DNA of 64,000 bases, taken from the NCBI RefSeq assembly GCF_003945595.2, contig NW_024104619.1, positions 248,001 through 312,000 on the forward strand, given 5' to 3'. How positions within the stretch are numbered: the first letter of the stretch is position 1; the number at the start of each line of letters is the position of its first letter. The DNA comes from Pipra filicauda. Lineage: Eukaryota > Chordata > Aves > Passeriformes > Pipridae. The notes under the pieces were generated by a model. That model did not search any database. It was not told where the DNA came from and saw only the letters and a program-made list of their open reading frames with translations. The translations under genes and the position numbers were made by a program. Below are positions 37,512 to 48,905 of the stretch, piece by piece.

Positions 37512-38100
37512 TAGGTGACAGAAAAGGAAGGGGAAGAGGTGATCAAAGTGCCAGAGCAGGGTTTCCCCTGTGGGCCTTGGAGAGACCAAGGAGGAGCAGG
37601 TATTGCTTTGCAATCCATGAAGAGGTCAATGCTGAAGCAGGTATTTACACTGCAGCCCATAGAGGACACTGCACTGGTGCAGGTGGATATTTCCTGAGGG
37701 ACTCAGAGTAGGAGAAAAGTGTGAAGATGAAGGAATGGCAGAGAAAACCTTCTATGACCTGATCACAACCTACTCATTCTCCATCCCCCTCCACTGCTCA
37801 AGGAGATAGAAGATTTGGAATGAGGGCCTGAAATTTGACATGGGAAAAGGAGGGAGTAATGATAAGTTGTTTTATGTTTTGTCTTTGTTTCTTACCATCT
37901 GCTTTAATTGGCAGTAAATTAAATTAATCTTCCCCAAGTTGAGTCTGTTTTGCCTGTGATGAGAACTGGTAAGTGACTGCCTGTGATGAGAACTGGTAAG
38001 TGACCTCCCTCTTTATCTCTGCCCACAAGCTTTTCCATCTTAATCTCCCCTCTTGTTCTGCTAAGCATGGAAAGTAAGAGAGCAGGATCAACCTACCATA
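37512..38100 (+). mobile_element. ERVL-like LTR, 5'-truncated, with internal ~41-bp repeats
   Basis: The 3' part matches a common avian LTR type: GGCAGTAAATTAAATTAATC, TTCCCCAAGTTGAGTCTGTT, TTGCCTGTGATGAGAACTGG, TATCTCTGCCCACAAGCTTT, and an end at GGATCAACCTACCATA. A stretch just before the end of the LTR appears deleted. Upstream, AGCAGG-led units recur at 37555, 37595, 37636 and 37678 (spacings 40, 41, 42), a hallmark of the repeat-rich 5' part of this family. A 27-bp unit (GCCTGTGATGAGAACTGG onwards) is exactly duplicated at 37952-37978 and 37979-38005 apart from the last base. The frame at 37515-37697 follows the repeats and is not a gene. Confidence 0.8.
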
Positions 38101-38105
38101 CTTGG

Positions 38106-38250
38106 TAGAATAGAATAGAATAGAATAGAATGGAATAGAATGGAATAGAATGGAATAGAATGGAATGGAATGGAATGGAATGGAATGGAATAGAATAGAA
38201 TAGAATAGAATAGAATAGAATAGAATAGAATAGAATAGAATAGAATAGAA
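38106..38250 (+). repeat. (TAGAA/TGGAA)29 pentanucleotide array
   Basis: Twenty-nine consecutive 5-bp units with no indels. The order is five TAGAA, three TGGAA-TAGAA pairs, six TGGAA, then twelve TAGAA, giving 20 TAGAA and 9 TGGAA. It begins five bases after the LTR end and runs straight into the 3' end of a CR1. It probably grew from the CR1 tail (AGAATCATAGAAT-like), which is inference. It makes an artificial 122-codon minus frame (38292-37924) with a Tyr-Ser-Ile-Leu-Phe repeat. Confidence 0.97.
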
Positions 38251-38690
38251 TATCCTGACTTGGAAGGGAGCCATGAGGATCATTGAGTTCAACCCTTAGC
38301 CCTGCACAGGACCATCCCCAAGAGTCACACTATGTTCCTGAGAGTGTCATCCAAACACTTCTTGAACTCTGTCAGGCTTGGAGCTGTGACCACTTCCCTG
38401 GTGAGCTTGTTACAGCACCCAATTACTCTCTGGGTGAAGATTCTTTTTCTAATATCCAACCTAAACCTCCTCTGTCACAACTTCAGGCCATTCCCTCGGG
38501 TCACTGGTCACCCCAGAGAAGAGATCAATGCCTGCCCCTCCTCTTCCCTCCCGAGGAAGTTGTAACTGCAATGAGGTCTTTCCTCAGTCTCCTCTTCTCC
38601 AGGCTGAACAGAACAAGTGCCCTCAGCTGTTCCTCATACAGCCTGTCTTAGGCCCTTCACCATCTTTGTAGCCCAGAACACAGTTCCTAC
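38251..38690 (-). repeat. CR1 LINE fragment, 3' end
   Basis: The reverse complement of a CR1 3' region: CTTGGAAGGGAGCCATGAGG, CCCCAAGAGTCACACTATG, GAGCTGTGACCACTTCCCTG, CTCCTCTTCTCCAGGCTGAA, and ending near CCATCTTTGTAGCCCAGAAC. The terminal octamer tail is replaced by the pentanucleotide array. The plus frames at 38283-38651 are antisense to the repeat. Confidence 0.9.
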
Positions 38691-41600
38691 CTCTGTCATT
38701 TCTTTCCTCTGTTCCCTGTATTGGTACTGCTTCCAACTACTGTCATTTTTTTCCATCCTTTAGCCCTTCTAAGGAATCGTATAGACACTACCCTCTTCCC
38801 TTTCAAGTTGTTTTAAAAATACGTTCAATAAATCAAATAACTGTGGCTATTAGTAAAGAGACAGGAAATAGTATCTGTAATAGGGGATAAAAGCAAACTC
38901 ATAGAATGCTTTAATTCATTTGTTGACCTCTGCTCATGCATATAGTGTAGAAGAATCTGACCTCCTATAGACAACAGAAGTGAGAAAGATCAATTGAAAG
39001 TTTGAGTTTTGGGAAAAATAAATTAATCTTACCTAGTTCAGAAGTTGAGTCACTTACTCATTTAAATGGATCTGTTAGAAGTCTAGTGATTTTTCAATTT
39101 GTTGCACAGTGTGCAAATATCCAGTATAAATCTTAGAGACCACGGTTAATACCTTTTATTTTCATTGGAAATTGGCAGAGAAAACAAAGCAGTCTCAGTT
39201 AGTCTAATTACAATGTGATTGAAAAACACATTTCTATTTTAAGACAAGATTAAGGTATTTAATAACATCAGCATACAGGAATCTAAAATCTTTAAACTGG
39301 AGGCTCAAAAAACCTCCTTCAGCTTTCTTTCTATGCCCTGAAATCTTTAGTATTTGATTGAAATCACTAATGTTTTCTAAAATGCAAAATATTAAACCTT
39401 TACATAATCCTAATATTTCTTTGATAATTTCTAAGTACGATTTTCCCACTAAGAGATAATTTTGTGCCAGTCTTAAAAACAAACAAACGAACTCAGTTAT
39501 TTGAATACCTGTGTAGATAATGAAAAAGGAAAATCCTCTGTTACATTTCAAAGGAGAACTAAACTTACATGACACTTGGGAGTTTTACTCTGACTGGGAA
39601 TCCAGTTTATTTTTGGTATCACCAGTGATGATCAGGTCAAAAAGTGCCACAGCTGAAGCCAAATCTCAAATCCTCAAAGCCAAGTGTCATCCAAACTAGT
39701 CTATCATCAGTAAACATCAATAAAAGAAGATCGAAATGGATACAAATTTTACATCTATAAAGGAGGCACAACTGCCTCCCTTTCCATGCCCCCTCCCCAG
39801 TAATTTATGGTCTTTTTGATACTGTTTGTTCATTTTATCACAGTGTTTTGAGAAGCAATTAAACCTATGCTACAAAATATAGAATTTGTTGAGAATCAGG
39901 ATTTCTTGAGGCCAGCTTCTATCTTTTAAATATTAATAGGAAATTATTAATCTTTTACCAAAGATGGGCTGTAAATTGTAAACATATTTTACCTAGTTAT
40001 ACAAAAAATTATTACAAAAATTTCTAAATAATTCATACAAGTTTTTCCTCTGTCTATTGTCTCCTGTGCTTGATGTTCAGACAAACATTTTACCAAAGAA
40101 CGTTGACTATCTCAGAAAAGTTAAACACTTCCTTGACACCTATACATAGAAATCCTCAGTATGGACTTAAGGTCTTTAGTAAACAAACAAAAATTCACCG
40201 GATCAAGAAAACACCACCGTTCTATTCAAATCAGTCACATTTCAAGAGAGAAAAAAATAACATTAAGATTACAAACTACTGCAGGTCTAGGTCTCAAATG
40301 ATTTTAAACTTCATTAGAATATTATTGAAAGAAGTACTGCCAGTACCTTTGTTCAAAACAAGGATTAATTTGAGATGAACAGAAGGGAAGGAAGTTGAAA
40401 CAGCCTTACGCTGTCGCATCTGAGTTTTTCTTGGGAAGTCTTTTATTTAAATACTAACAAGACCATATGGCTTCAAGATCTTAGCAGAAAGGTTTCAGGC
40501 TATATTTAACACAACACAGGAGACAAGCTCACTAGTATTTTAGTCAGATCACATTAAAAATGTAAGAATATCATCCAGAAAACATATTGAAAGCCTACAG
40601 GCAATTCTTGTGTATCTTCACCTACTTGTTGCCTCTTTATTCCACTCATTGCATAGATTTCTTAAAAAAAAGATTGTAAGAATTCAGAAATAACACACAA
40701 TTACCTATTTTCTTGACCTGAATTTATATTACATAAAAATCATGATGGGTTTCTATGCTTAAGTGTTAAATAGAAGGTAAGATTGCAGGGAGGGGGTGAG
40801 GGGGGAAGTAGATATTTTTTCAAGAAATAATGTATATTGGTTTTGTATTTCAAATAGTATATGAAATTTTAACAGGTGACAGAAATCTTTTACTTTGAAA
40901 GTGCACGTTTTAAATTTGCAAAGAATCTAATGTAAAATTTATGTACAAATAGATTATTTATGGTAGAGAGTATTTTTTCTGCAATTAAAATTTAAAAAAC
41001 AAAAAGGGCTAAACAATCATGTTTTACAATCACAGTCTAGTTATAATGGAGTTATAAATGGTCAGAGGTAAGATATAAGCCTACATATCATATATAGTTA
41101 TGGTCACATATATGTGACTGTCCCTTAAGTAGGGTTTTCTACTTTAGAGAGGCAGTGGAGGTCATCTAGGTTTTCTCTTGTAGTTCCAAATTACCAAAAC
41201 TCCAAAGGGACTAGTTGGTGAAAGGTATTTCAAGGAAAAGTAACATAGGAAGTACAGGAATTGTCCACAAGCTATAGAACATCAGCTTTCCACACATGAC
41301 ATTGGCTTTTCTGTCACCAAAAGGAAGACTGAAATGAAGTTGAATATGCCACAGGAAAATTAAAAATAAAACAACCCAATACAAGTCAACCCAAACCAAA
41401 CCAGGTCTAAAATTCGTTGTTATTAGTTGTTATTTGTTTCTGTGACAGATTCTTATTTGAGCACAAAGTCAAAAACGGTTAACTGAGGTAGTTTGAAACA
41501 TTGCATCTGTTGAGGTAAAAGCCAGGAAAGTGTGACTCAGTGTTAATAGAATTACAAAAACAAGTTTTTTTGGGATCTTTCTTAAAAAAATATGTTAGAT

Positions 41601-43227
41601 CACATAACAGCTTGCAGGGTAGAATATAAGATTTAGTTAGCTGGCAGTAAGACTTATCCTAGTAGGAGTCTCAAGAGACAGTGAAATTCATAAACTCCAT
41701 TATCAAACTCATACCAAATAGATAAAGGGAAACATTAAATCACATGAAGATAATAACTTTTAGGTTTTGTTATTACAAACTTGATGTGACACAGTAGGTG
41801 GTAAAAATGTTATTAAGATTTATATGCTTATTCTGTAAAAACATTATAAGAAAGCCAGAACAAAGTAGTAAGGCTTTTATGTCAATTTTTGTAGTTAACT
41901 TCATTTTTAATATCCTCATTCTGATGTTAAAACAAGATTAGCAAATCAACAAAAGTTTTATTCTGAGTTTTCAGAGTTTTTCAACATAAATGACTGATAA
42001 ATTCATTTTCATAGAATAGAAATATTTTATAAGAATCCAAATTAATTTTAGCCTAATAATCAGCATTTGTTAAACCATCGTATCTTAAAAAAAAAACCTA
42101 AATGTGTACAGAGCCACTTAATCAGAAATCTATTCTAGTATCTATCTCCTGAAATTTGGTTTTGCATGGAGTAGTGTAAGAAGCCAGAGATATTAACCAT
42201 TAGAAAATTAGTAGTTACTAGAAATACGACCATAGGTTCTTTCCAAAGGAGAAGTGAAGTCCATGTGACTTGTAGCTACAAGGACAGTTCATCCAAGACA
42301 CATTTTCATGTGCTGGACTTGCATTTTCTAGATCAATTTAATTTGGAAACATGTTCAAGAAAAATTGAACAATATTTCCATAAGGTTGGGGATGAGTGCA
42401 TATAAAGACAGCAAATATTTCACTGGTGAAAACATACTTAAAACCCAGGTCTTCTAGACAATGTAAATTCTAACTGCAAATGATCTCACTAGAGAAAACT
42501 GATGTGAAAATTCTAAAGTTTATGAATAGGTGAACAAATACAATAACACTGATACTTCCAAATACAAATGTTTTTGTTCTTCAACAGTTAACAGAGGAAA
42601 AGCTCTCTTTTTTTGGAGCAGGAAATAGAAGGAGAGAGGAAGGGGCAAAGAAAGATACACAGAGAGCTTTCTACATTGCTGTCCACCTGCTATTGTTTTC
42701 TGAAGAATTGAGTATGGACAATACTTTCACTTATTTATTTAATTTTGTGTTAGTTTAATTTATTATTTATTACTTTGTTAGGCTTTTGCTCTCATTATTA
42801 TCTACTGACCACTGTCTTTTTTGAAAGTATCTTTAAGACACTAAAAAAACCACCATGCATTGGTCATCCCCAAAAGGACATCTTAGTAAAGGGTAAATGT
42901 ACATCTAACTCTGTACCTGCTACAGGAAGAGTCAATCAATCATAAAAAGTGAGTGATCTCTAAATTAAAAAATATGTTTATCTGTTTAATAATCTCTGAC
43001 TGTAGTAGATGAAGAAAATGTAGAAGTTACAGATGTCCTTCAAAAATCTAGGACATGTCATTAAAGCTAGTACCTAGTGGTAGCTTTACTGTCTTACATC
43101 CATTCTTGTATAAAATACAATTTTACATATTTACATTAAGTAGTTAACGCTTCTTCAGACTTCAAGATCTCTTGATAGAGCTGGAGGTCATGGACACCAT
43201 CAAACACTGTACACAAACCTATCTGAC
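38691..43227. other. AT-rich unique sequence, nothing recognised
   Basis: About 4.5 kb has no gene or clear mobile element. An A/C-rich patch lies at about 41370-41402. A weak CR1-like phrase (GGAGGTCATCTAGG) at about 41157-41170 is too short to call. Frames at 39234-39575 minus and 40070-40378 plus show no recognisable domain. Confidence 0.6.
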
Positions 43228-43366
43228 CATCCTTGGAAATGTTCAAGGTCAGATTGGATGGGGCTTTAAGCAACCTGGCCTAGTGAAAGGTGTCTCTGCC
43301 CATGGCAGGGGGATTGGAGTGAGATGACCTTTAAGGTCCCTTCCAACCCTTACACTTTATGTACTT
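43228..43366 (+). repeat. CR1 LINE fragment, 3' terminal 140 bp
   Basis: A sense-orientation CR1 3' end: TTCAAGGTCAGATTGGATGG, CAACCTGGCCTAGTG, CTGCCCATGGCAGGGGGATT and TTTAAGGTCCCTTCCAACCC, with a degraded tail. It is heavily 5'-truncated and non-coding. Confidence 0.92.
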
Positions 43367-44195
43367 TTTATACATATTCATTTACAAAAAGGCAGGTTTG
43401 GTTTGAATGTTCCCCGCCACTAGCTACATTCATTTCTTACATTTTAAGATTTTAGACTCCATTAGGGCCTCAAACATTACTACAAAGAAAATTTCTGTTG
43501 TGCATTGCTCAAAACGGATCCCTAGTAACTCTTGCTATGTCAAGGTTTCTTTTTTTGTCATACATATCTCATTCCCCTATGACACCTTTTTAAAACAATT
43601 TTGCCATGTCTTACCAAAGATCTGTCAGTCTAACAGATAGTTCTAACCATTATAGTGTAGTATAAAAGTAGTTTTTCTCATGCTCTGTGCTTTTCATGAT
43701 TATTTTTTTCTTAAAACTCCATGTATACAAGCCATTTTTACAGATAAGAGCCATCTGTATTTGCTCTACTTCCTTGACTGACACATCAAGATATGACATG
43801 AAATAAATCATTGCATCAATCTCTTCAAGATAGTATTGTATGACTTAATACAGTATGACATGATTATTAAGAAACAGATGCAGTGTTTCATAATACCATA
43901 AGTCAGTCTGAGGTACAAGAAAAGACAGATCACCTTCAACTGTGATCAGAGAACTATTCCATAAGAATTAATTAGCCCCCGGTCTGTTGACAAGGTTATG
44001 AAGCAGCAACCTTTGAAGATATAATTGCATGTGCACATGTACAACTTACCTTCTGCTGTGAAGTAATAAAAGGTTCCACCTTGTTTCTTTTTCTTTACAA
44101 TTATTTTGAATGATGAATTCAAAATTGTTGTGCATAAATAACAATTTGTTTCTTACACAAACATGCACACTGGCATTCACCTAATGAAACTCAGT
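43367..44195. other. AT-rich unique sequence between two CR1 pieces
   Basis: No gene or repeat is recognised. A 77-codon plus frame at 43407-43640 has no recognisable domain. Confidence 0.6.
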
Positions 44196-44415
44196 TAATC
44201 ACAGAATCATAGAATCATTTAGGTTGGAAAAGGTCATTGGGTCCAACCTTTGATTGATCTCCACCCTGCCAGTTAAACCAGAACACTGAGTTCCATGTCC
44301 AGTCATTTCGTGAGCACCTCCAGGGTTGGTGACTCCCCCAGGTACCTGAGCAGCCCCTTCCACTGCTCAGCAACCCTTTTTGTGAAGAAATTCTTCCAAT
44401 GAAGGATCTTGAAGA
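44196..44415 (-). repeat. CR1 LINE fragment, 3' end
   Basis: The tail in reverse complement (TTAATCACAGAATCATAGAATC) is followed by ATTTAGGTTGGAAAAGGTCATTGGGTCCAACC and body blocks AACACTGAGTTCCATGTCC and TGTGAAGAAATTCTTCC. The intact octamer tail suggests a fairly young or well-preserved 3' end. About 220 bp long. Confidence 0.93.
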
Positions 44416-47400
44416 AAGAAGAATAACGACATTCATAAGTTTAAAATAAGTACATCAGTTCTTTTCTCACTGCCCATGGTGTTTGGGCTCATAGCCTCAA
44501 TACTGTCTCAGCTGGACAGTGAATCACTCAGAGAAGAGCCTGAAAAGGTCTTGCAAAAAAAAAAAAAATTAAAATATATCCTGCTTAATGACAAAGTAAA
44601 TGCTCTGATTGCTAATACTAACTTAAAAATGGAAATGAAAACAAAAGGAGAAGAAAAAAAAAGACTAATTACTCCAGCCTATTTTAGGGAGGGCTGCTCA
44701 CCTGATGAGAAGAGCTACACAAATGATGGTGAAAAAACAAAAGAGTTTGTTTCAGGTGACCATGAAAATACTGGAAGGTTTCCCTGAAGATTTTCTGTGC
44801 AGAGGCAGCCAAGTTGCAACTCACACAGTTCATACATAGAGTGAGGCCCAAACCAGTCCTGTTCTGAGTTGAACAATACGGAACATGCGTATAAAAGCAA
44901 ATAAGTACAAAAATGTTTGCCTTGCACAGGAGCAAGCTTTCCTGCTGACACGTCTATGTCTGTTCAATATTTTTACCTTTAGTTATTTCTCCAGAAATTC
45001 AAGACCTTCCTCTGTGCAGAGCTTGTTTCTGTCACCAGTGATATATGGCACAAGACACAGGTTAGGAGGATGGGCAAAATAGGAAATTAAAGAGTTTGTA
45101 GAAATGTGTTAAGATAACAGAATAAGGATTAAGAAAAGGAAACCGTAAAAAGAGTTTGGGATGCAAAAAATCTTTTGGATTTTAGCTCCCAATAACTGCA
45201 ATGCTGGAAAAGGGAAGTAGGTACTGCATAGACATTTAGAAGTTTCCAGACTAATTAAGCTCCTGTTTCAGTGTGTTTATCCTATGGATATCCTCCCCCA
45301 AAATAAATAAATAAATTATGAAATGTTGAGGTCTGTAAATGATTAAAATCCTTAGAAGATTAAATGGAAAATCAAACACTTTCTGATCCTAAGCCACCTC
45401 AGAAAAAATCCCCATCTTGTTAACAGAACAGTTCATCTCAGCTTTTGCACTCTTGTTATAGTGGTGACTTTACTGCCACTGGAGAGAGGAGTCTGTCCTT
45501 CCCAGGATCAGCTGCTGACACTCTTTCCTTCTTCTACCTTCCCTCCCTGTCCAATCCCACAGCAAACCCAAAGGCAGCAGAAACTAAAAATAGAGCAGTG
45601 CTTCAGCAAAGTTAAGATTCAATACCTGTGATAACTTTGGAGAAGAGAATGGTGTCTTCTTCTCCTACCTACAGCTCCCCCTTGCCCCACTGAGGCCCAT
45701 AACCCTCTTGTCCTGTTCAGAGTTGAAGTTACACCCACCTACAGGTTCAAAATTACAGCTTGCATCTCTTGAGCTTTTTTTCCTCTTATCTTCCCCAAAT
45801 CCACTGAACATAAAACTGAATTTTACGTGCTCTGTTGAGAAGCTTTGAGTAAGCTCTGTCTGGCATCGAGCACTGATGGAAATGAGTGACTGCACTAAGT
45901 GTGCCATTTGTCTGATAAAGATATTTGTCTGAGATTGCCCACCCGCAAATTTTGAAGGCATAGGGAAAGGATACGCCCATCAAAATATGTCATACAAAAT
46001 TCACAAGCAATGCACATTGAGTGTCATTCAAGTTTATCTAGAAGATTACAAAGGACATAAATTTAAACAACTCTGGCCAAACAGGATTGCCTAAGGAAAA
46101 GTGCTTAAAACACCTGTTTTCCTCTGTTTTCTGTTTTGTGTAGTGCCACACAAACCATTCATTCCAGTGATTCTGGAAAGTGTATACTCATAAAATATTT
46201 AACGAGAGTTTGCTACATATTCCTTTCTAATACCAATGTAAAAATTGAAGAAATTAATAAGTGGATTTTTTTTTTATTTTATTTCACTGCAATTGGAAAG
46301 TACATAAAGGAATAAGACTGTGGGATTTGATAAGAGGTTATACTAGCAGGCTTTCTGATCTATGTATTCTTGTCAGCCTGCTTCCAAAGGAGGCAAGAGA
46401 AAATGAATGAAAACATGACATTAGAAAATAGCTAGCAAAGATTTCTGTCAGTAGCAGAGTTAAGACAGAGAACAGCAGGAGAATAAATTTGAGTCAAACT
46501 TAACTAGCAAAGTATGAAGCACAATGTTCAGACAAAAGCCCAGAGATAATAAGATTACTCTTGGCAGGTTGATGCCAGATAACTGGAACAGGGCAAATAA
46601 AATACTAATATTTAATATTTTCTTTGCCTGACATAGCAAGTCACATTTTCAAAAAAAAACCTCCAGCAAAACAAAACCAAACCAAAACCACCAGACCCAC
46701 AACAATGAACAAATCAAACCAACCACAGAAAAATGTGTAAGCTCGCAGTTTATTTCTAAAAATACTATGCAAAATGGTCCTAAGATAATTAAATCTACAA
46801 CCCAACTGTAGAAAAACATTCAAAATACCTTTATGAGAGGGTGCAAAAAGAAGGTTTAAAATTTACCCATTTTTCAAATCCTTCATTTTATTTTTCTGTA
46901 TATGAATTATATCATAAAACAAGAGCATTTAATTTCTCCCCTGCTTTGAAAACAGAAGACTATTGTGGCATCCTAAAGCTAGAAAATAACACTAAAATAG
47001 GTATTCTTTGCATATCATCTCCTTTTTGACAAGTTGCTAGAACTAAATCCAGTTGTCAAAATGCAACCCTGGCAAAAGGTGGAAAGAATTGGTACAATAC
47101 TTGCATTGGATAAGAGTTTCTGCAGCTAATGGTGGTAATAGATGGGAATTTCAATGAACCAGTGCTACAAGACTTGTGAGATAATGACTACACTAAGTGA
47201 GCCAATTTATAGCTCACTGCTGCTGAATTCCCTTTTTATCTCCCTCAACACCACACTTCCAGACTATGCTTTAAGTGTCAGAATGCTCGTACAGCAGACC
47301 AGTACCACACAAATAAAGAGAAGATCTCTCTAATCATATTTTATATGTGGTTGGGGGTCGTCTTCTTTTCATTTGCAATCAGCAGTAGTTAAAATAAGAC

Positions 47401-47599
47401 ACTAGATAAAGGTATACGTGAAAGGTATCAAATAAATTGCAAAATAGTACTTACCGTACTGAGTTCACAATTGCTGCTGCCATTGGAAGCTTTTTATATA
47501 TGAATACTCACAGAAAATAAACATCAGGCACAAATACAATAATATTTACATTTGAAATTTCACACACTGTCTGCAATGGAACAAGAAGCTATGTAGGAA
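44416..47599. other. AT-rich to mixed unique sequence, nothing recognised
   Basis: No mobile element is seen. A mildly GC-richer stretch at about 45400-45960 holds a 98-codon minus frame (45665-45961) with no recognisable domain. An (AAAT)n run lies near 45300-45316 and an A/C-rich patch at 46651-46728. On the minus strand at 47483-47455 an ATG in CCAATGG context is followed nine codons later by a strong donor (TACG|GTAAGT), which is too little to call a first exon. Confidence 0.5.
46651..46728 (+). repeat. A/C-rich low-complexity tract
   Basis: Poly-A followed by repeated AAACC/AACCA-type words. Its complement is the same T/G-rich composition seen at 9881-10013 and 56051-56172. Confidence 0.8.
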
Positions 47600-48093
47600 A
47601 CACCTTCAATGACTGTGTCTAGTTCTGGGCCCCTTCACTTCAAGAAAGACATTGAGGTGCTGGAGCAAATTCAGAGAAGGCCAACAGAGCTGGTGAAGTC
47701 CTATGAGGAGTGGTTGAGAGAGCTGGGAGTGTTTGGCCTGGAGGAAGGGATGCGAGACCTTATCAACCCCTACAACTCCTGAAAGGAAATTGTAGCCAGG
47801 TGGGGGCTGGGCTCTTCTCCCAGACAACCAGTGACAGGATAAGACCACACAGCCTCAGGCTGAGCCAGTGGAGATTCATGTTGGACATCAGGAAGAATTT
47901 CTTCATGGAAAGGGTTGTCAAGCATTGGAAGCGGTTGCCCTGGGCGGTGGTGGAGTCACCATCCCTGGAGGTGTTCAAGAAATGACTGGACATGGCACTG
48001 AGTGCCCCAGTCTAGTTGACAGGGTGGTGATCGGTCAAAGGTTGGACTTGATCTCAGAGGTCTTTTCCAACCTAAGTATTCTGTGATTGATGG
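47600..48093 (+). repeat. CR1 LINE fragment with C-terminal ORF2 and 3' UTR
   Basis: A sense-strand CR1. The frame at 47710-47985 ends with the conserved CR1 ORF2 C-terminus (RFMLDIRKNFFMERVVKHW, then WAVVESPSLEVFKK and a stop). The 3' UTR blocks CTGGACATGGCACTGAGTGC and GATCGGTCAAAGGTTGGACT follow, and the tail TATTCTGTGATTG. Upstream, AGGTGCTGGAGCAAATTCAG marks the end of the readable copy. It is among the better-preserved pieces here but 5'-truncated. Confidence 0.94.
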
Positions 48094-48529
48094 ATGCCTT
48101 CCACATGTCTGGGAACAAAATGAATTTTGTGATCCGAATGCAGATTAAATTGCTCAACCTGATGCTGGCACACAGACACGAATACTAGTTGGTACATGTT
48201 ATCTGCAGTGGTCAAAACAGAAGCAGCACAACCCACATGACAAATTTTTTACACTTATTTAGTAACACTGACTGCAACTATTCATAAGAGCCCCCATAAA
48301 GAAGGAATAAATGGAGCCAGACATTTCTGAGTGAATCCAATATTGTTAGAACTATACATGCAATTTTGTGGGACCATTAAAAACCAACTAGCATTTGAAC
48401 ACTACGTGTAGACAACACATTTCACAGTAGTACATTAATTGTACAAAAGAAACAAATAATCAAACAAATCTCCAGCAAAATCTGTATATCTCACTAAGTA
48501 TTACTTTACGTAGATTCGAAGAATAATTA
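48094..48529. other. AT-rich unique spacer between two CR1 pieces
   Basis: This separates a plus-strand CR1 (ending at 48093) from a minus-strand CR1. No gene, repeat or splice-bounded frame is recognised. Confidence 0.6.
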
Positions 48530-48905
48530 ATTTTGAAAGGGATTTCTGGAAGTCACCTCATGTATCCTTCTGCTCAAATCTTATCTTAAACGCACTGAAA
48601 CTTAGGTTGTCTTTCTCAGGGCAAGTTTTGAAAACTCCAAAAATATATATTTCCCAAATATACACTCTCCAAACAGTCTGTTCCAGTGCTTAATGGCTCT
48701 TTTTTCAGGATTTTGTTAGCTTTGGATTTCTCTTCCAACCACCTGTCACAGTTGCATTATGTCCTCTCACTGTTCACCTCTGAGAAGAGTCTGAGAGCAT
48801 CTTGTCAATCCACCTATGAGATACTGAAAAGCTGCAAACTAGTTCGCCCTCAGACCTTCTCTTCCACAGGCTAATGAAAAAGCCCAGGTCCAGCTTTAGT
48901 AGCCT
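48530..48905 (-). repeat. CR1 LINE fragment, strongly diverged
   Basis: The block order matches a CR1 3' region in reverse complement: GGGATTTCTGGAAGTCACCTC near the left end, then AAGTTTTGAAAACTCCAAAA, AGTCTGTTCCAGTGCTTAAT, CTCTGAGAAGAGTCTGAGAG and ACCTTCTCTTCCACAGGCTA. Many substitutions and a lost octamer tail make this an old copy. The 62-codon plus frame at 48686-48874 is antisense to it. Confidence 0.75.

Noticed and set aside
37924..38292. 122-codon minus frame with a Tyr-Ser-Ile-Leu-Phe repeat
   Set aside because: It is the translation of the uninterrupted TAGAA/TGGAA array plus flanking LTR and CR1 sequence, not a gene.
41157..41170. CR1-like phrase GGAGGTCATCTAGG
   Set aside because: No further CR1 sequence around it; too short to call.
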